From positions 1 to 55,396 of the forward strand of contig NZ_QEKY01000015.1 in assembly GCF_003096695.1 (NCBI RefSeq): a stretch of 55,396 nt of DNA. Reading direction: 5' to 3'. Numbering within the stretch: position 1 is the stretch's first letter; every line of letters begins with the position of its first letter. Below, one piece after another: positions 11,332-19,192 of the stretch. The translations under genes were made by a program, and so were the position numbers. The DNA is from Porphyromonas loveana (GTDB taxonomy: Bacteria > Bacteroidota > Bacteroidia > Bacteroidales > Porphyromonadaceae). A model generated the notes under the pieces. That model had not been told where the DNA came from. It saw nothing but the letters and a program-made list of their open reading frames with translations, and ran no database searches.

Positions 11332-12058
11332 TATGCTCTAAAATTCTATTTAAGCCCAAAAGTACTAAATCGGTATGAATTAGTGTTCGGCTTTGTAATA
11401 TCTGTGCCAAATAGTTGGCATTTCCTCCGGTCATTATAACGCGTGCTTGTTCCGTTTTAGCGTGTAGGGTACTGATATATCCGTCGATCTCATGGGCCAA
11501 TCCTCGTATTACGCCGGCGACGATGGCTTCTTCTGTTGTGCCGCCATAGAGGGGTATTTCTTGCGAGAGGCTTGGCTGCTCGACGAGGGGGAGCCTGCCG
11601 GTAAAGTGGTGTAGGGCCTTGAAGCGGAGCTGTATGCCCGGTGCTATGTTGCCTCCGAGGTAGGTGCCGTCGGCCGCTATGTGTTCGTAGGTGATGGCAG
11701 TGCCGGCATCAATGACCAGTAGTTCGCAGTTCGGATATAGGCTGTGTGCCCCCACGGCTGCTGCCAGACGGTCGGCACCGAGCGTACGCCGATCATATGC
11801 CACTCGTATGGGTACGGGTGTGTCCTGCCCCATGAAGACAACGTTCGTGGCGGAGCGCATCACGACAGTTTCGGCCACGGCATCGCGTTGCCCTACCGAG
11901 GCGTATATGGCTCCGTCGAACTGCTGTCCGCCGATGAGCTGTTCCAAGGCTTCTCCGGCTGTGCTCGACAGCAGGGAAATGTTCTCGATGGCGTGATCAC
12001 GAACGAGAGCGACCTTACAAGTTGTATTGCCTTGATCAACGATCAGGTGGTAGGACAT
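11324..12058 (-). CDS. coaX: Type III pantothenate kinase
   Basis: 244 residues. Phosphate-binding DQGNTTCKVAL near residue 8, GADRLAAAVGA near residue 94 and VIDAGTAITYEHI near residue 118 are the three ASKHA-fold motifs of CoaX. It phosphorylates pantothenate in the first step of coenzyme A synthesis in the cytoplasm. It is first in a six-gene unit with envelope genes; the -7 element at 12111 gives a leader of about 45 nt. Family length is normal and no active-site loss is seen. Confidence 0.95.
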   Translation of the reverse strand: MSYHLIVDQGNTTCKVALVRDHAIENISLLSSTAGEALEQLIGGQQFDGAIYASVGQRDAVAETVVMRSATNVVFMGQDTPVPIRVAYDRRTLGADRLAAAVGAHSLYPNCELLVIDAGTAITYEHIAADGTYLGGNIAPGIQLRFKALHHFTGRLPLVEQPSLSQEIPLYGGTTEEAIVAGVIRGLAHEIDGYISTLHAKTEQARVIMTGGNANYLAQILQSRTLIHTDLVLLGLNRILEHNV

Positions 12059-12110
12059 GAGATCTTGAGTTCTGCTTTATTCTGCAGGAAGATTAGGCTC
12101 TGCAGGCGGA

Positions 12111-12118
12111 CAAAGTTA
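12111..12118 (-). promoter_or_regulatory. -7 promoter element of the coaX operon
   Basis: TAACTTTG on the minus strand, 52 nt before the coaX ATG. A CAAA on the plus strand at 12134-12137 gives a TTTG at 15 nt spacing, shorter than the usual 19-20. Confidence 0.6.
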
Positions 12119-12249
12119 GTCCATTCCGCGGGACAAAACAGAGGTGTTGCCGACAACGCTCGTGCCAAACGACTCTGATGTGCTGTCGAGAAGCTGCGAT
12201 ATAGCGGTTTGTAGAGAAGGGTTTTCGGGTGAAAATTTGCCGAAAACAT

Positions 12250-12360
12250 GCGCCAAAATCCGTGAAAATACGCGCCAAAAATTTTTCGACTTGGCGCCAA
12301 AATTTTTTGAAAATGGCGTCATTTTCAAAATAAATACACGCCATGTTTTTCGGTGCGATG
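12250..12360 (-). repeat. GCGCC 22-bp-period repeat element, copy 2
   Basis: Nodes start at 12250 (GCGCC), 12272 (GCGCC), 12294 (GCGCC), 12316 (GCGTC) and 12338 (ACGCC), each exactly 22 bp apart. Read on the minus strand the sequence aligns node by node with copy 3 at 28.45 kb, including the GTCGAAAAATTTTTGGCGCG part. It sits between the mltD terminator and the coaX promoter. The rest of 12119-12395 holds no gene that I can support. Confidence 0.75.
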
Positions 12361-12395
12361 CGTTACAAATTTATCGGGCATAATTGGCAAGGAAC

Positions 12396-12441
12396 GAAAA
12401 AAGAGACAGAGCTGCAAAGAATACTTGCTGCGCTGTCTCTT
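12396..12441 (-). terminator. Intrinsic terminator after mltD
   Basis: Stem AAGAGACAG (12401-12409) / CTGTCTCTT (12433-12441), with further pairing inside the loop. On the minus strand it is followed by TTTTTTCG. It closes the parA-parB-DUF5683-mltD unit. Confidence 0.85.
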
Positions 12442-12457
12442 GATGTTGGGAGGATGC

Positions 12458-13801
12458 CTATTTTCTCCTCTTACGAGATTTCCGCTTGGAGGAGGCTTTG
12501 CTTTTCTTGGATCCGGACGAACCTTTGGTGATTTTGAGCTTTTGTCCCACTTTGAGTGTGGTGGATTTGATGCCGTTGGCTTTCTTCACCGCTGTGACGG
12601 TGGTGCCGTAACGTCTGGCGATGGAGGAGAGTGTCTCATTTCGCTTGACTGTGTGGTAAATGGTAGTTCGGCCAGAGCCTTCTGAGCGTCCCCCGCCGCG
12701 TTCGGGCGAATCAGCCACGGTGACTTCCAGATCAGGCGAATAGAGAGAGTCGCGCACCTTGTCCAATTGCTTGATGGCTCCGATGGGGAGACGTAGTTGG
12801 CAGGGCTGCGTATTGCCGGGTATGACTTTTCTCCTGTATTGCGGATTGAGTAGGTTGAGCTCATCTTGGCTGACGTTCGTGAGCTGGCGGATGCGATCGA
12901 AGCTGACTTGCTGTGTGAGCATGATGGTGTCAGTGGCCAAAGGTACGCCCACTTCGCTCGCACAGATCCGATGCTCTACGTGGTAGTGCATGGCGTAGTA
13001 AGCCCCGATGAAGAGGGGAATGTAGTTGCGCGTTTCGCGTGGGAGGTAGGGATATATCTGCCAAAAGTCGGTCTTGCCACCGGATTGGCGGATGGCTTTG
13101 TTCACGTTGCCGAGGCCACAATTGTAGGCTGCGATGCAGAGGAGCCAGTCATGATAGATATTGTACATATCCTTGAAGTAGCGGCAAGCAGCTTCGGTAC
13201 TCTTCTGAATGTCGAGACGTTCGTCCACGAGGCTGTTGATCGTGAGCCCGTATATTTTACCTGTGGCGAGCATGAACTGCCAGATGCCTGCCGCGCCGGC
13301 AGGAGATACTGCCGTAGGATTGAGGGCGGACTCGACAATGGTCAGGTACTTGAGTTCGATCGGGAGATTGTGTCGGTCCAGTGTCTCTTCGATGAGGGGG
13401 AAGTAGAGATCGGCCAGTGAGAGCATATAGCGTACGAGTCGGCGACGCTCCTCGGTATATAGCTTGATGCACTGCTTGACAGCGGGGTTGAACTGCATGG
13501 GTATTGCCGTCGGAAGGGCAGAGAGCCTTTTGAGATAGACAGTGTCCGAGGTGTGCGGACTTACATCGGCATCGGTGCAGGGGACAGCTCCGCGCTTCGT
13601 CTTGGTGGAATATCCTTTGTGCCAAGTGCGAAGGAGTCGCTCCAGGTCATTGTCCAACGCGGTGGACGGGAGCAGATTGCGGGCTGCATTGCGCAGTTCT
13701 TGTGCGGAGTCCGGAGCCAAATTACTGTCGGCAGCATGCAGCGGCCGGCTCCCGAGGAGCATCAGCAAGATGGCAATTATGATGGTGAGATAGTATTTCA
13801 T
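12458..13801 (-). CDS. mltD: Membrane-bound lytic murein transglycosylase D-like, SLT plus LysM
   Basis: 447 residues with signal peptide (MKYYLTIIIAILLMLLGS, cleavage after LHAA). A lysozyme-like SLT domain spans about residues 145-280: catalytic Glu in YLTIVESALNPTAVSPAGA, then GIWQFM and AAYNCGLGNVNKAI. One LysM peptidoglycan-binding module lies at about 375-425 (HTVKRNETLSSIARRYG). The tail is strongly basic (SSKRKSRKRRK). It cleaves glycan strands with formation of 1,6-anhydro ends. E. coli MltD carries two LysM modules; only one is evident here. It is the last gene of the parAB unit, 14 bp after DUF5683. Confidence 0.92.
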   Translation of the reverse strand: MKYYLTIIIAILLMLLGSRPLHAADSNLAPDSAQELRNAARNLLPSTALDNDLERLLRTWHKGYSTKTKRGAVPCTDADVSPHTSDTVYLKRLSALPTAIPMQFNPAVKQCIKLYTEERRRLVRYMLSLADLYFPLIEETLDRHNLPIELKYLTIVESALNPTAVSPAGAAGIWQFMLATGKIYGLTINSLVDERLDIQKSTEAACRYFKDMYNIYHDWLLCIAAYNCGLGNVNKAIRQSGGKTDFWQIYPYLPRETRNYIPLFIGAYYAMHYHVEHRICASEVGVPLATDTIMLTQQVSFDRIRQLTNVSQDELNLLNPQYRRKVIPGNTQPCQLRLPIGAIKQLDKVRDSLYSPDLEVTVADSPERGGGRSEGSGRTTIYHTVKRNETLSSIARRYGTTVTAVKKANGIKSTTLKVGQKLKITKGSSGSKKSKASSKRKSRKRRK

Positions 13802-13815
13802 CCGAAGTAAGTGGA

Positions 13816-14523
13816 TCAGAAGGTGAAACCACAGCTAACCCCATAACGGAAAAGGCCGGACTTGTCGTCTGTGCCCAACGTAGGGGTAACGTGCAAAGAG
13901 AGGTCGGGGGAGATGTTGAAGTCGAATAGCTCGGCATCGACATAGGAGTCGAGCATCGTCAGGAAATAGACGCCTATGGTGATGATGACACTCAGGTCCC
14001 GATTGCGACGATAGTAATCCATGCCGCGCTTGAGACGGGAGCGCAGCTGCTCGCTATTGACGTAGTCGGCAGGATCGGCACCATAGGGGAGGAAGTTGTG
14101 CCAGGCCGTATGAGTGGGATCGCCGCCCATGAAGTCGGCATAGGCGTTGCGATACTCGGTGTAGGTCTTGTTGTTCCAGAGGATGGCATAGGCGCATCCG
14201 GTGAATGCACCCCACACGATGGGGAGCTTCCAGTACTTCTTGTTGTAGATCTGTCCCGCCCCGGGCAGGAGAGCCGAGTAGAGTAGGGCGCGGGAGGAGC
14301 TGGGTTTCCACTCCTTTCGGCTTTGGAGTTTGGGCAGAGGTTGCGTAGCGGCAGGCAGAGGAGGCGTCTCTATGCGGAGCGTATCGGGCAGCTTGTCCGT
14401 CACGGAGTCGGCAGCATGAATGGCGTGACTGCCGATACTATCGGGCGTCACCTCCTGTGCCTTGGCCGATGACAGGCATAGGCACAGTAATAAAAGAGCG
14501 ATTCTCCAACGACTTCCGATCAT
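13816..14523 (-). CDS. DUF5683 exported protein
   Basis: 235 residues, signal peptide ending SSAKAQ. The core (about residues 75-130) reads SRALLYSALLPGAGQIYNKKYWK followed by a hydrophobic stretch IVWGAFTGCAYAILWNNKTY, the hallmark of DUF5683. A second hydrophobic segment near residue 175 (VIITIGVYFLTMLDSYVDAELFDF) precedes short beta strands. Function unknown; in Bacteroidales it commonly sits with parAB and a lytic transglycosylase, which suggests an envelope role. The ATG at 14523 is preferred over a TTG six bases upstream. Confidence 0.8.
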   Translation of the reverse strand: MIGSRWRIALLLLCLCLSSAKAQEVTPDSIGSHAIHAADSVTDKLPDTLRIETPPLPAATQPLPKLQSRKEWKPSSSRALLYSALLPGAGQIYNKKYWKLPIVWGAFTGCAYAILWNNKTYTEYRNAYADFMGGDPTHTAWHNFLPYGADPADYVNSEQLRSRLKRGMDYYRRNRDLSVIITIGVYFLTMLDSYVDAELFDFNISPDLSLHVTPTLGTDDKSGLFRYGVSCGFTF

Positions 14524-14541
14524 ACGCAATGGCTGGAGGGG

Positions 14542-15408
14542 TTAGCGAATACGTTCGAGTAATCCCATGATGCGCTCAAGCTCTTCTTCTGATTCGAACG
14601 GGATGGTGAGTTTGCCTTTGCCTTTGTCGTTGCAGTCGAGCTTGACAGTGGTCTGGAAGAATCTGGAGAGTTGTCCCGTCAGCAGGCGGAATTCTTCCGA
14701 AAGAGGCTGCCTGCTTTTCTTGGATTTGGCGGCGGAGCTTCCCTCGTCGCGGTAGCGGGCAGCCAAACTCTCGACAGCACGGACGCTGAGTCCCTGGCGA
14801 ATGATCTCGGCGTATAGCGCCAACTGATGTTCGGGATCGGGGATACTCAGCAGAGCGCGGGCATGTCCCATGTCGATCTTCTTCTGGGTAAGACCTATCT
14901 GTATCTCGGCAGGGAGCTTGAGGAGGCGGAGGTAGTTGCTGATGGTCGTGCGCTTCTTACCTACGCGTGTGCTCAGTTCTTCCTGTGTGAGGTTGTTCAC
15001 CTCGATGAGCTTCTGGTAGGCAAGGGATATTTCTATGGCGTTGAGATCCTCACGTTGGATGTTCTCGATCAGTGCCATCTCCATGACATGTTCGTCCTCT
15101 TCCGTCTTGATGTAGGCGGGAAGGGAGGTCATGCCGGCTATCTGTGCTGCGCGCCAACGGCGTTCTCCGGAGATAATCATATAGTCGTTGGCGGACTTCT
15201 TCAGTAGGGTGATGGGCTGTACCAAGCCGATCGAACGGAGAGAAGCGGCCAATTCTTTGAGCGATTCCTCCTCGAAGGTTTGGCGGGGTTGTTCGGGATT
15301 GGGGTGTATCTCGTTTATGGCTACTTCGCTGATGGATGACGAGCCGATGACTTCGGCATCGAGTAGCGTGTCGAGACCGCGACCGAGTGTTTTCTTGTTC
15401 TGCTTCAT
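14542..15408 (-). CDS. parB: Chromosome partitioning protein ParB
   Basis: 288 residues. The ParB/Spo0J N-terminal CTPase and clamp region spans about residues 25-120 with GERRWRAAQIAG (C-motif 2), followed by IENIQREDLNAIEISLAYQ. A helix-turn-helix for parS binding lies around residues 125-190 (QEELSTRVGKKRTTISNYLRLLKLP), and a C-terminal dimer domain closes the protein. It loads at parS sites and is moved by ParA. Five bases separate it from parA. No full parS consensus was found nearby. Confidence 0.96.
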   Translation of the reverse strand: MKQNKKTLGRGLDTLLDAEVIGSSSISEVAINEIHPNPEQPRQTFEEESLKELAASLRSIGLVQPITLLKKSANDYMIISGERRWRAAQIAGMTSLPAYIKTEEDEHVMEMALIENIQREDLNAIEISLAYQKLIEVNNLTQEELSTRVGKKRTTISNYLRLLKLPAEIQIGLTQKKIDMGHARALLSIPDPEHQLALYAEIIRQGLSVRAVESLAARYRDEGSSAAKSKKSRQPLSEEFRLLTGQLSRFFQTTVKLDCNDKGKGKLTIPFESEEELERIMGLLERIR

Positions 15409-15413
15409 GAGGA

Positions 15414-16190
15414 TTAGACGCTTTTCTGCTTATGCTTTTTGATTAGTTCCGCGGCCAATTGCATGTGATTGACTGCTCCGCGGCTGTCGGCATCGTATAG
15501 CAATGCGGGGATACCGTGGCTGGGTGCTTCGCTGAGCTTGATATTGCGCTGGATGACAGTATCGAATACCAGGTCGCGGAAGTGACGTTTGACCTCCTCG
15601 TATATCTGGTTGGCCAGGCGCAGACGACTGTCGTACATGGTCAGGAGGAAACCTTCTATCTCGAGAGAGGGATTGAGTTTGCTCTTGATGATGCGGATCG
15701 TATTGAGCAGCTTGCTGATGCCTTCGAGGGCGAAGTATTCGCACTGTACGGGGATGATGACGGAATGTGCGGCCACGAGCGAATTGACGGTGATGAGCCC
15801 CAGCGAGGGCGAACAGTCGATGAGGACGTAGTCGTATCGGTCGGCAAAGCTGCGCAGGAGGTTGTACATTACCTTCTCACGGTTGGGTAAGTTGAGCATC
15901 TCTATCTCGGCACCGACGAGATCGATGTGCGAGGGGATGATGTCCAACCCGTCCACCGGCGTGGACTGTACGGCCTCGGCGACGGGCAGATTGCACACGA
16001 GGCATTCGTAGATGGTGTTCTGCAATGAGGCGATGTCCACGCCAAGACCGGAAGATGCGTTGGCCTGGGGATCGGCGTCAACGACCAGTACTTTCTTTTC
16101 CAGCGTGGCAAGGGACGCGGCCAAGTTGATGGTCGTTGTGGTCTTTCCCACGCCACCTTTCTGATTGGCTAAAGCGATAATTTTACCCAT
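15414..16190 (-). CDS. parA: Chromosome partitioning ATPase ParA (Soj)
   Basis: 258 residues. Deviant Walker A KGGVGKTTTTINLAASLA at residues 11-28, Walker A' VDADPQANASSGLG, and Walker B VLIDCSPSLGLIT. Length and motifs are those of small Soj-type ParA proteins, without an N-terminal DNA-binding extension. It forms ATP-bound dimers on the nucleoid that pull ParB-parS complexes. It is first in the parA-parB-DUF5683-mltD unit. The -7 element at 16212 lies 21 nt before the ATG. Confidence 0.97.
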   Translation of the reverse strand: MGKIIALANQKGGVGKTTTTINLAASLATLEKKVLVVDADPQANASSGLGVDIASLQNTIYECLVCNLPVAEAVQSTPVDGLDIIPSHIDLVGAEIEMLNLPNREKVMYNLLRSFADRYDYVLIDCSPSLGLITVNSLVAAHSVIIPVQCEYFALEGISKLLNTIRIIKSKLNPSLEIEGFLLTMYDSRLRLANQIYEEVKRHFRDLVFDTVIQRNIKLSEAPSHGIPALLYDADSRGAVNHMQLAAELIKKHKQKSV

Positions 16191-16211
16191 ATCTCAAGAA
16201 TATCTGTGTGC

Positions 16212-16219
16212 CAAAACTA
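16212..16219 (-). promoter_or_regulatory. -7 promoter element of parA
   Basis: TAGTTTTG on the minus strand. Upstream of it, at 16251-16258, lies GTGGAACA, the half-site of a parS-like palindrome. Two TGTTGATAA boxes follow at 16271 and 16291. Confidence 0.6.
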
Positions 16220-16321
16220 CTTAAATCCGATTTACTAACGTGACACATGCGTGGAACATTGTGCCACAACTGTTGATAACTGCCCGTAATTGTTGATAAT
16301 CTGTAGGAGACGTCCGTATTT

Positions 16322-17200
16322 TCATCCCAGAAGGAAACGTTCGGTGAGCCCGTCGAAGGCGTCGATGCGGCGATCTCTGAAGAACGGCCACCAGCGACGC
16401 ACCTGTTCGGTGCGGGCTTTGTCTATTTCGACGACGGCTTCGGCTTCCTCTGTTGTGCTCAGGGAGACGAGTAGTTCGCCCTGCGGCCCCGTGGCGAAGC
16501 TCGTGCCCCAGAAGGAGATTCCTCCCGTCCGGCCGGATGGGTCGGGTTCGTGTCCCACTCTGTTGACGGCGATGACGGGGAGCCCGTTGGCGACGGCATG
16601 CCCTCGTTGGACGAGTTGCCACGCGTCGCGCTGGCGGAGTTGTTCGGCCGCTATGTCGGTACTTTCGGTGCCGATGGCCGTGGGGTATATCAATATGTCG
16701 GCCCCTCGCATGGCCATCAGCCGGGCAGCTTCGGGATACCACTGGTCCCAACATACCAATACGCCGAGGCAGCCGACAGAGGTTTGGATGGGGACGAAGC
16801 CGAGATCGCCCGGGGTGAAATAGAACTTTTCGTAATAAGCCGGGTCGTCGGGGATGTGCATCTTGCGGTATTTGCCTGCGATGGAGCCGTCTTTTTCGAG
16901 GACGACAGCCGTGTTGTGATAGAGGCCAGGGGCACGACGCTCGAAGAGGGAGAGCACGAGGACCACGCCGCATTCGCGGGCGATCGCCCCGAAGAAATCG
17001 GTGCTGTGACCGGGGATCGGTTCGGCCTGATCGAAGACATCGACGTCTTCCGTCTGGCAGAAGTACAGGCCGTTGTGCAGTTCCTGCAGGACGATTAGCT
17101 CCGCTCCGTCGAGGGCGACCCGGCGGATCTTCGTGGCGAGCCTTTGCATATTGGAGGCGATGTCGCCGCCATTGGCTTGTTGGATGAGACCTACTTTCAT
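16322..17200 (-). CDS. aguB: N-carbamoylputrescine amidase
   Basis: 292-residue nitrilase-superfamily enzyme. The triad is visible: Glu in LIVLQELHNG (about residue 43), Lys in GKYRKMHIPDD (about 119) and Cys in GVLVCWDQWYPEAARL (about 156). It hydrolyses N-carbamoylputrescine to putrescine, CO2 and ammonia. The frame is open 108 nt upstream into agmatine deiminase, but the ATG at 17200 (MKVGLIQQ) is the family start and gives a 13-bp gap to the upstream stop. The pairing with agmatine deiminase settles the substrate. Confidence 0.95.
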   Translation of the reverse strand: MKVGLIQQANGGDIASNMQRLATKIRRVALDGAELIVLQELHNGLYFCQTEDVDVFDQAEPIPGHSTDFFGAIARECGVVLVLSLFERRAPGLYHNTAVVLEKDGSIAGKYRKMHIPDDPAYYEKFYFTPGDLGFVPIQTSVGCLGVLVCWDQWYPEAARLMAMRGADILIYPTAIGTESTDIAAEQLRQRDAWQLVQRGHAVANGLPVIAVNRVGHEPDPSGRTGGISFWGTSFATGPQGELLVSLSTTEEAEAVVEIDKARTEQVRRWWPFFRDRRIDAFDGLTERFLLG

Positions 17201-17213
17201 GAGGAGTGATGTA

Positions 17214-18239
17214 TTAGCGGATGAAACCTTGGGGATATTGCATTGTGACGCAGTGCAGACTGCCGTGTTGTTTGATGAGGGGGCGGCAGTCGATGCCGAT
17301 GATCGCACGGTCGGGGAATAGTCCCTGCATCACGTCGAGAGCCGCGGCATCACGTTCGCTCGCATAGGTGGGGACGAGTACCGCGCCGTTGATGATGAGG
17401 AAGTTGGCATAGGTGGCGGGGAGTCGTTCGTCTCCTTCGTACACGGCTTCGGCCATGGGGAGCGGTACGAGCGTGTAGGGATCGCCGTTGGCTTGGCGGA
17501 ACGATTTCAGTTCCTCCTCCATGGCAGCAAGCGCGGGGTGATGCGGATCGGTCGCGTCGTCGCAGCGGACATAAGTAATGGTATGGGGATTGACAAAGCG
17601 AGCCAACGTGTCGATGTGCCCGTCTGTGTCGTCGCCCGCCAAGTGTCCGTGCCGGAGAGAGAGCACGCGATCGACGCCGAGCGACACCTTCAGGCGGTCG
17701 ATAATGGCTGTCCTGCTCAGGCCGGCATTCCGATTGCGCTCGAATATGCAGCTGTCTGTCGTGAGGAGCGTGCCCGCTCCGTCGGTCTCCAGCGCACCGC
17801 CTTCGAGGACGAAGGATAGCTCGTTGCGGAGGGAAACATCCGCGGCGAAAGCTCCACGGCCGTGTAGTTCGCGCGTGATACAATTGTCGTAATTGGCGGC
17901 AAACTTCTGTCCCCAGCCGTTGAACGTGAAGTCGGCCACCGTCGGACGACCATCTCTCAGCAGGGAGATGCCCCCGTGGTCGCGCGCCCATGTGTCGTTG
18001 GACGGGATGTCGAAGCACGTGAGTCGGTGATGCAGCTCCGTAGGCAGCAGGCGGAAGATCCGTTCGCTGTCGGGGGCAACGACGATAAGCCGCTCGTGGC
18101 GGAGCACGGCGGTGGCGATCCGGACGAAGCAGGTTTCCACTTCATCGAGCATATAGGCCCAGTCGGACTGAGCGTGAGGCCAGGTCAATTGTACTGCCTC
18201 TTGTGGTGCCCATTCGGGCAGGAAGAGCGTTTGTGTCAT
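17214..18239 (-). CDS. aguA: Agmatine deiminase
   Basis: 341 residues, peptidylarginine-deiminase-like fold. Typical motifs: PEWAPQEAVQLTWPH at the N-terminus, NDTWARDHGGISL (near residue 80), LEGGALETDG, RHGHLAGDDTDGHID, and the catalytic Cys in GSLHCVTMQYPQG at the C-terminus. It converts agmatine to N-carbamoylputrescine and NH3. With the downstream amidase it makes putrescine, and NspC in this window continues towards spermidine. P. gingivalis also has an extracellular citrullinating enzyme of this superfamily; that one carries a secretion signal and sorting domain, absent here. The ATG at 18239 (MTQTLFLPEW) is chosen over an upstream start by family length. Confidence 0.95.
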   Translation of the reverse strand: MTQTLFLPEWAPQEAVQLTWPHAQSDWAYMLDEVETCFVRIATAVLRHERLIVVAPDSERIFRLLPTELHHRLTCFDIPSNDTWARDHGGISLLRDGRPTVADFTFNGWGQKFAANYDNCITRELHGRGAFAADVSLRNELSFVLEGGALETDGAGTLLTTDSCIFERNRNAGLSRTAIIDRLKVSLGVDRVLSLRHGHLAGDDTDGHIDTLARFVNPHTITYVRCDDATDPHHPALAAMEEELKSFRQANGDPYTLVPLPMAEAVYEGDERLPATYANFLIINGAVLVPTYASERDAAALDVMQGLFPDRAIIGIDCRPLIKQHGSLHCVTMQYPQGFIR

Positions 18240-18310
18240 CTTAATAGGGCGGCGACGTCGGGGCGACTTCGCCATTTGTTGCTGTTCTTTTCGGGGGAAC
18301 AGACCTCTCT

Positions 18311-18470
18311 GTCAAACGGGATTAACCCGTCTGTCGGAGGGAATCAACCCCCACGGTTAAATGGGAATGTCGTGCGAATTGTTTCGCCGGCTCCTGTCCT
18401 TTCCGAAGTAAAATACCGTCCTCGATTTCGGTCGCACTCGGCGTCTCCGACGAAAGGTGCTGAAGGGGTG
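18311..18470. repeat. Degenerate repeats between agmatine deiminase and secG, left part
   Basis: Unit pairs with an approximately 22-bp step: GGGATTAACCC (18318) and GGGAATCAACCC (18339) with their AACCC parts exactly 22 bp apart, then GGGAAT at 18363; and GTCC at 18396 and 18418. The spacing is looser (21-25 bp) than in the neighbouring blocks. No gene is seen in 18240-18805. Confidence 0.4.
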
Positions 18471-18474
18471 GGGA

Positions 18475-18577
18475 AAAGATACTGTCGTTCCTCGCAAAAG
18501 ATACTGTCGTTTTGTTCGAAAGATACTGTCGTTTTCAATGAAAGATACTGTCGTTTTTCTGCGAACATCAGTATCTT
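18475..18577. repeat. AAAGATACTGTCGTT tandem array, exact 22-bp period
   Basis: Units start at 18475, 18497, 18519 and 18541. The first 15 bases AAAGATACTGTCGTT are identical in all four, followed in the first three by 7 bases that differ in every unit. The last unit is followed by CAGTATCTT (18569-18577), the inverse of AAGATACTG, so the array ends in an inverted repeat. It lies upstream of the agmatine deiminase gene and downstream of the secG terminator. Confidence 0.9.
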
Positions 18578-18660
18578 CCTCCGGAGAGGGTCTGATCTTC
18601 CTTTCGGAACGGCCCGATTATTGCCTCGAAAGGGGCTGAAGCTTCGGCCGGGAAGATCGT
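18573..18660. repeat. ATCTTCC-type array, exact 22-bp period
   Basis: Four unit starts at 18573, 18595, 18617 and 18639 (ATCTTCC, ATCTTCC, ATTATTG, AAGCTTC). The units share a pyrimidine-rich front, a central dyad such as CTCCGGAG, and a purine-rich end. Identity is much lower than in the neighbouring array although the period is the same. The block ends with GGAAGATC, the inverse of the GATCTTCC at its second unit. Confidence 0.6.
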
Positions 18661-18718
18661 TTCTCTGCCTCCGTCTCTTCCCGTCCCGACGGTGGTGCGG
18701 GCATGTCCCTAAACTGAA

Positions 18719-18760
18719 AACGTCCCTGCCCTCAAGCTACAGCTCAAAGACAGAGACGTT
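18719..18760 (-). terminator. Terminator after secG
   Basis: AACGTC (18719-18724) pairs with GACGTT (18755-18760), with CTG/CAG continuing the stem around single mismatches. On the minus strand it is followed by TTCAG, a short U-run, so termination may be modest. Confidence 0.6.
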
Positions 18761-18805
18761 AGGTCCGTACCTGCGAAAGGGGGGGTGAAATAGTGGGCAG
18801 ACCGC

Positions 18806-19189
18806 TTATTCAGCTTGTCCTTCCTGCTGAGGAGTCTCGCCTGCAGGCTGGGCAGGGGCCGTCGTGGCAGCGTCTCCGCCGAAGTTGGGCACGGCTGCGG
18901 GCATTTCGGTCTTCACCTTCTTCTCCAATGATTGTTGCAGAGCATTCTGGTTGTCTTCGCCGCTGCCTGAGTGCAGGAAGTGGGTAGAGACGATGGTGAG
19001 GACGGTGATGATACCGGCCGACCACCAGGTAGCCTTCTCAAGAAAGTCGGTAGTCTTGCGGACTCCCATGATCTGATTGCTGGATGCAAAGCCTGCAGCC
19101 AAGCCGCCTCCCTTAGAGTTCTGTACCACTACTACGAGGATAAGAAACAGTGATACGAGCAGGATGAGAATAGTCAGTGCGATGTACAT
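18806..19189 (-). CDS. secG: Preprotein translocase subunit SecG
   Basis: 127 residues. Two membrane helices (about residues 3-24 and 55-74) flank the conserved loop VVVVQNSKGGGLAAGFASSNQIMGVRKTTDFLEKATWW. The cytoplasmic C-terminus is a long Ala/Pro/Gln/Glu-rich tail, as is usual in Bacteroidetes. SecG aids SecYEG translocation at the inner membrane. It is the last gene of the long aspS-to-secG unit, three bases after the TPR gene. Confidence 0.93.
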   Translation of the reverse strand: MYIALTILILLVSLFLILVVVVQNSKGGGLAAGFASSNQIMGVRKTTDFLEKATWWSAGIITVLTIVSTHFLHSGSGEDNQNALQQSLEKKVKTEMPAAVPNFGGDAATTAPAQPAGETPQQEGQAE

Positions 19190-19192
19190 TTT

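Noticed and set aside
16241-16258. Complete parS site before parA
   Set aside because: Only the right half (GTGGAACA) matches; the left half ACACATGC does not form the palindrome.
18475-18577. CRISPR array
   Set aside because: Core 15 bp and spacers 7 bp are far shorter than CRISPR repeats and spacers, and no cas gene is nearby.
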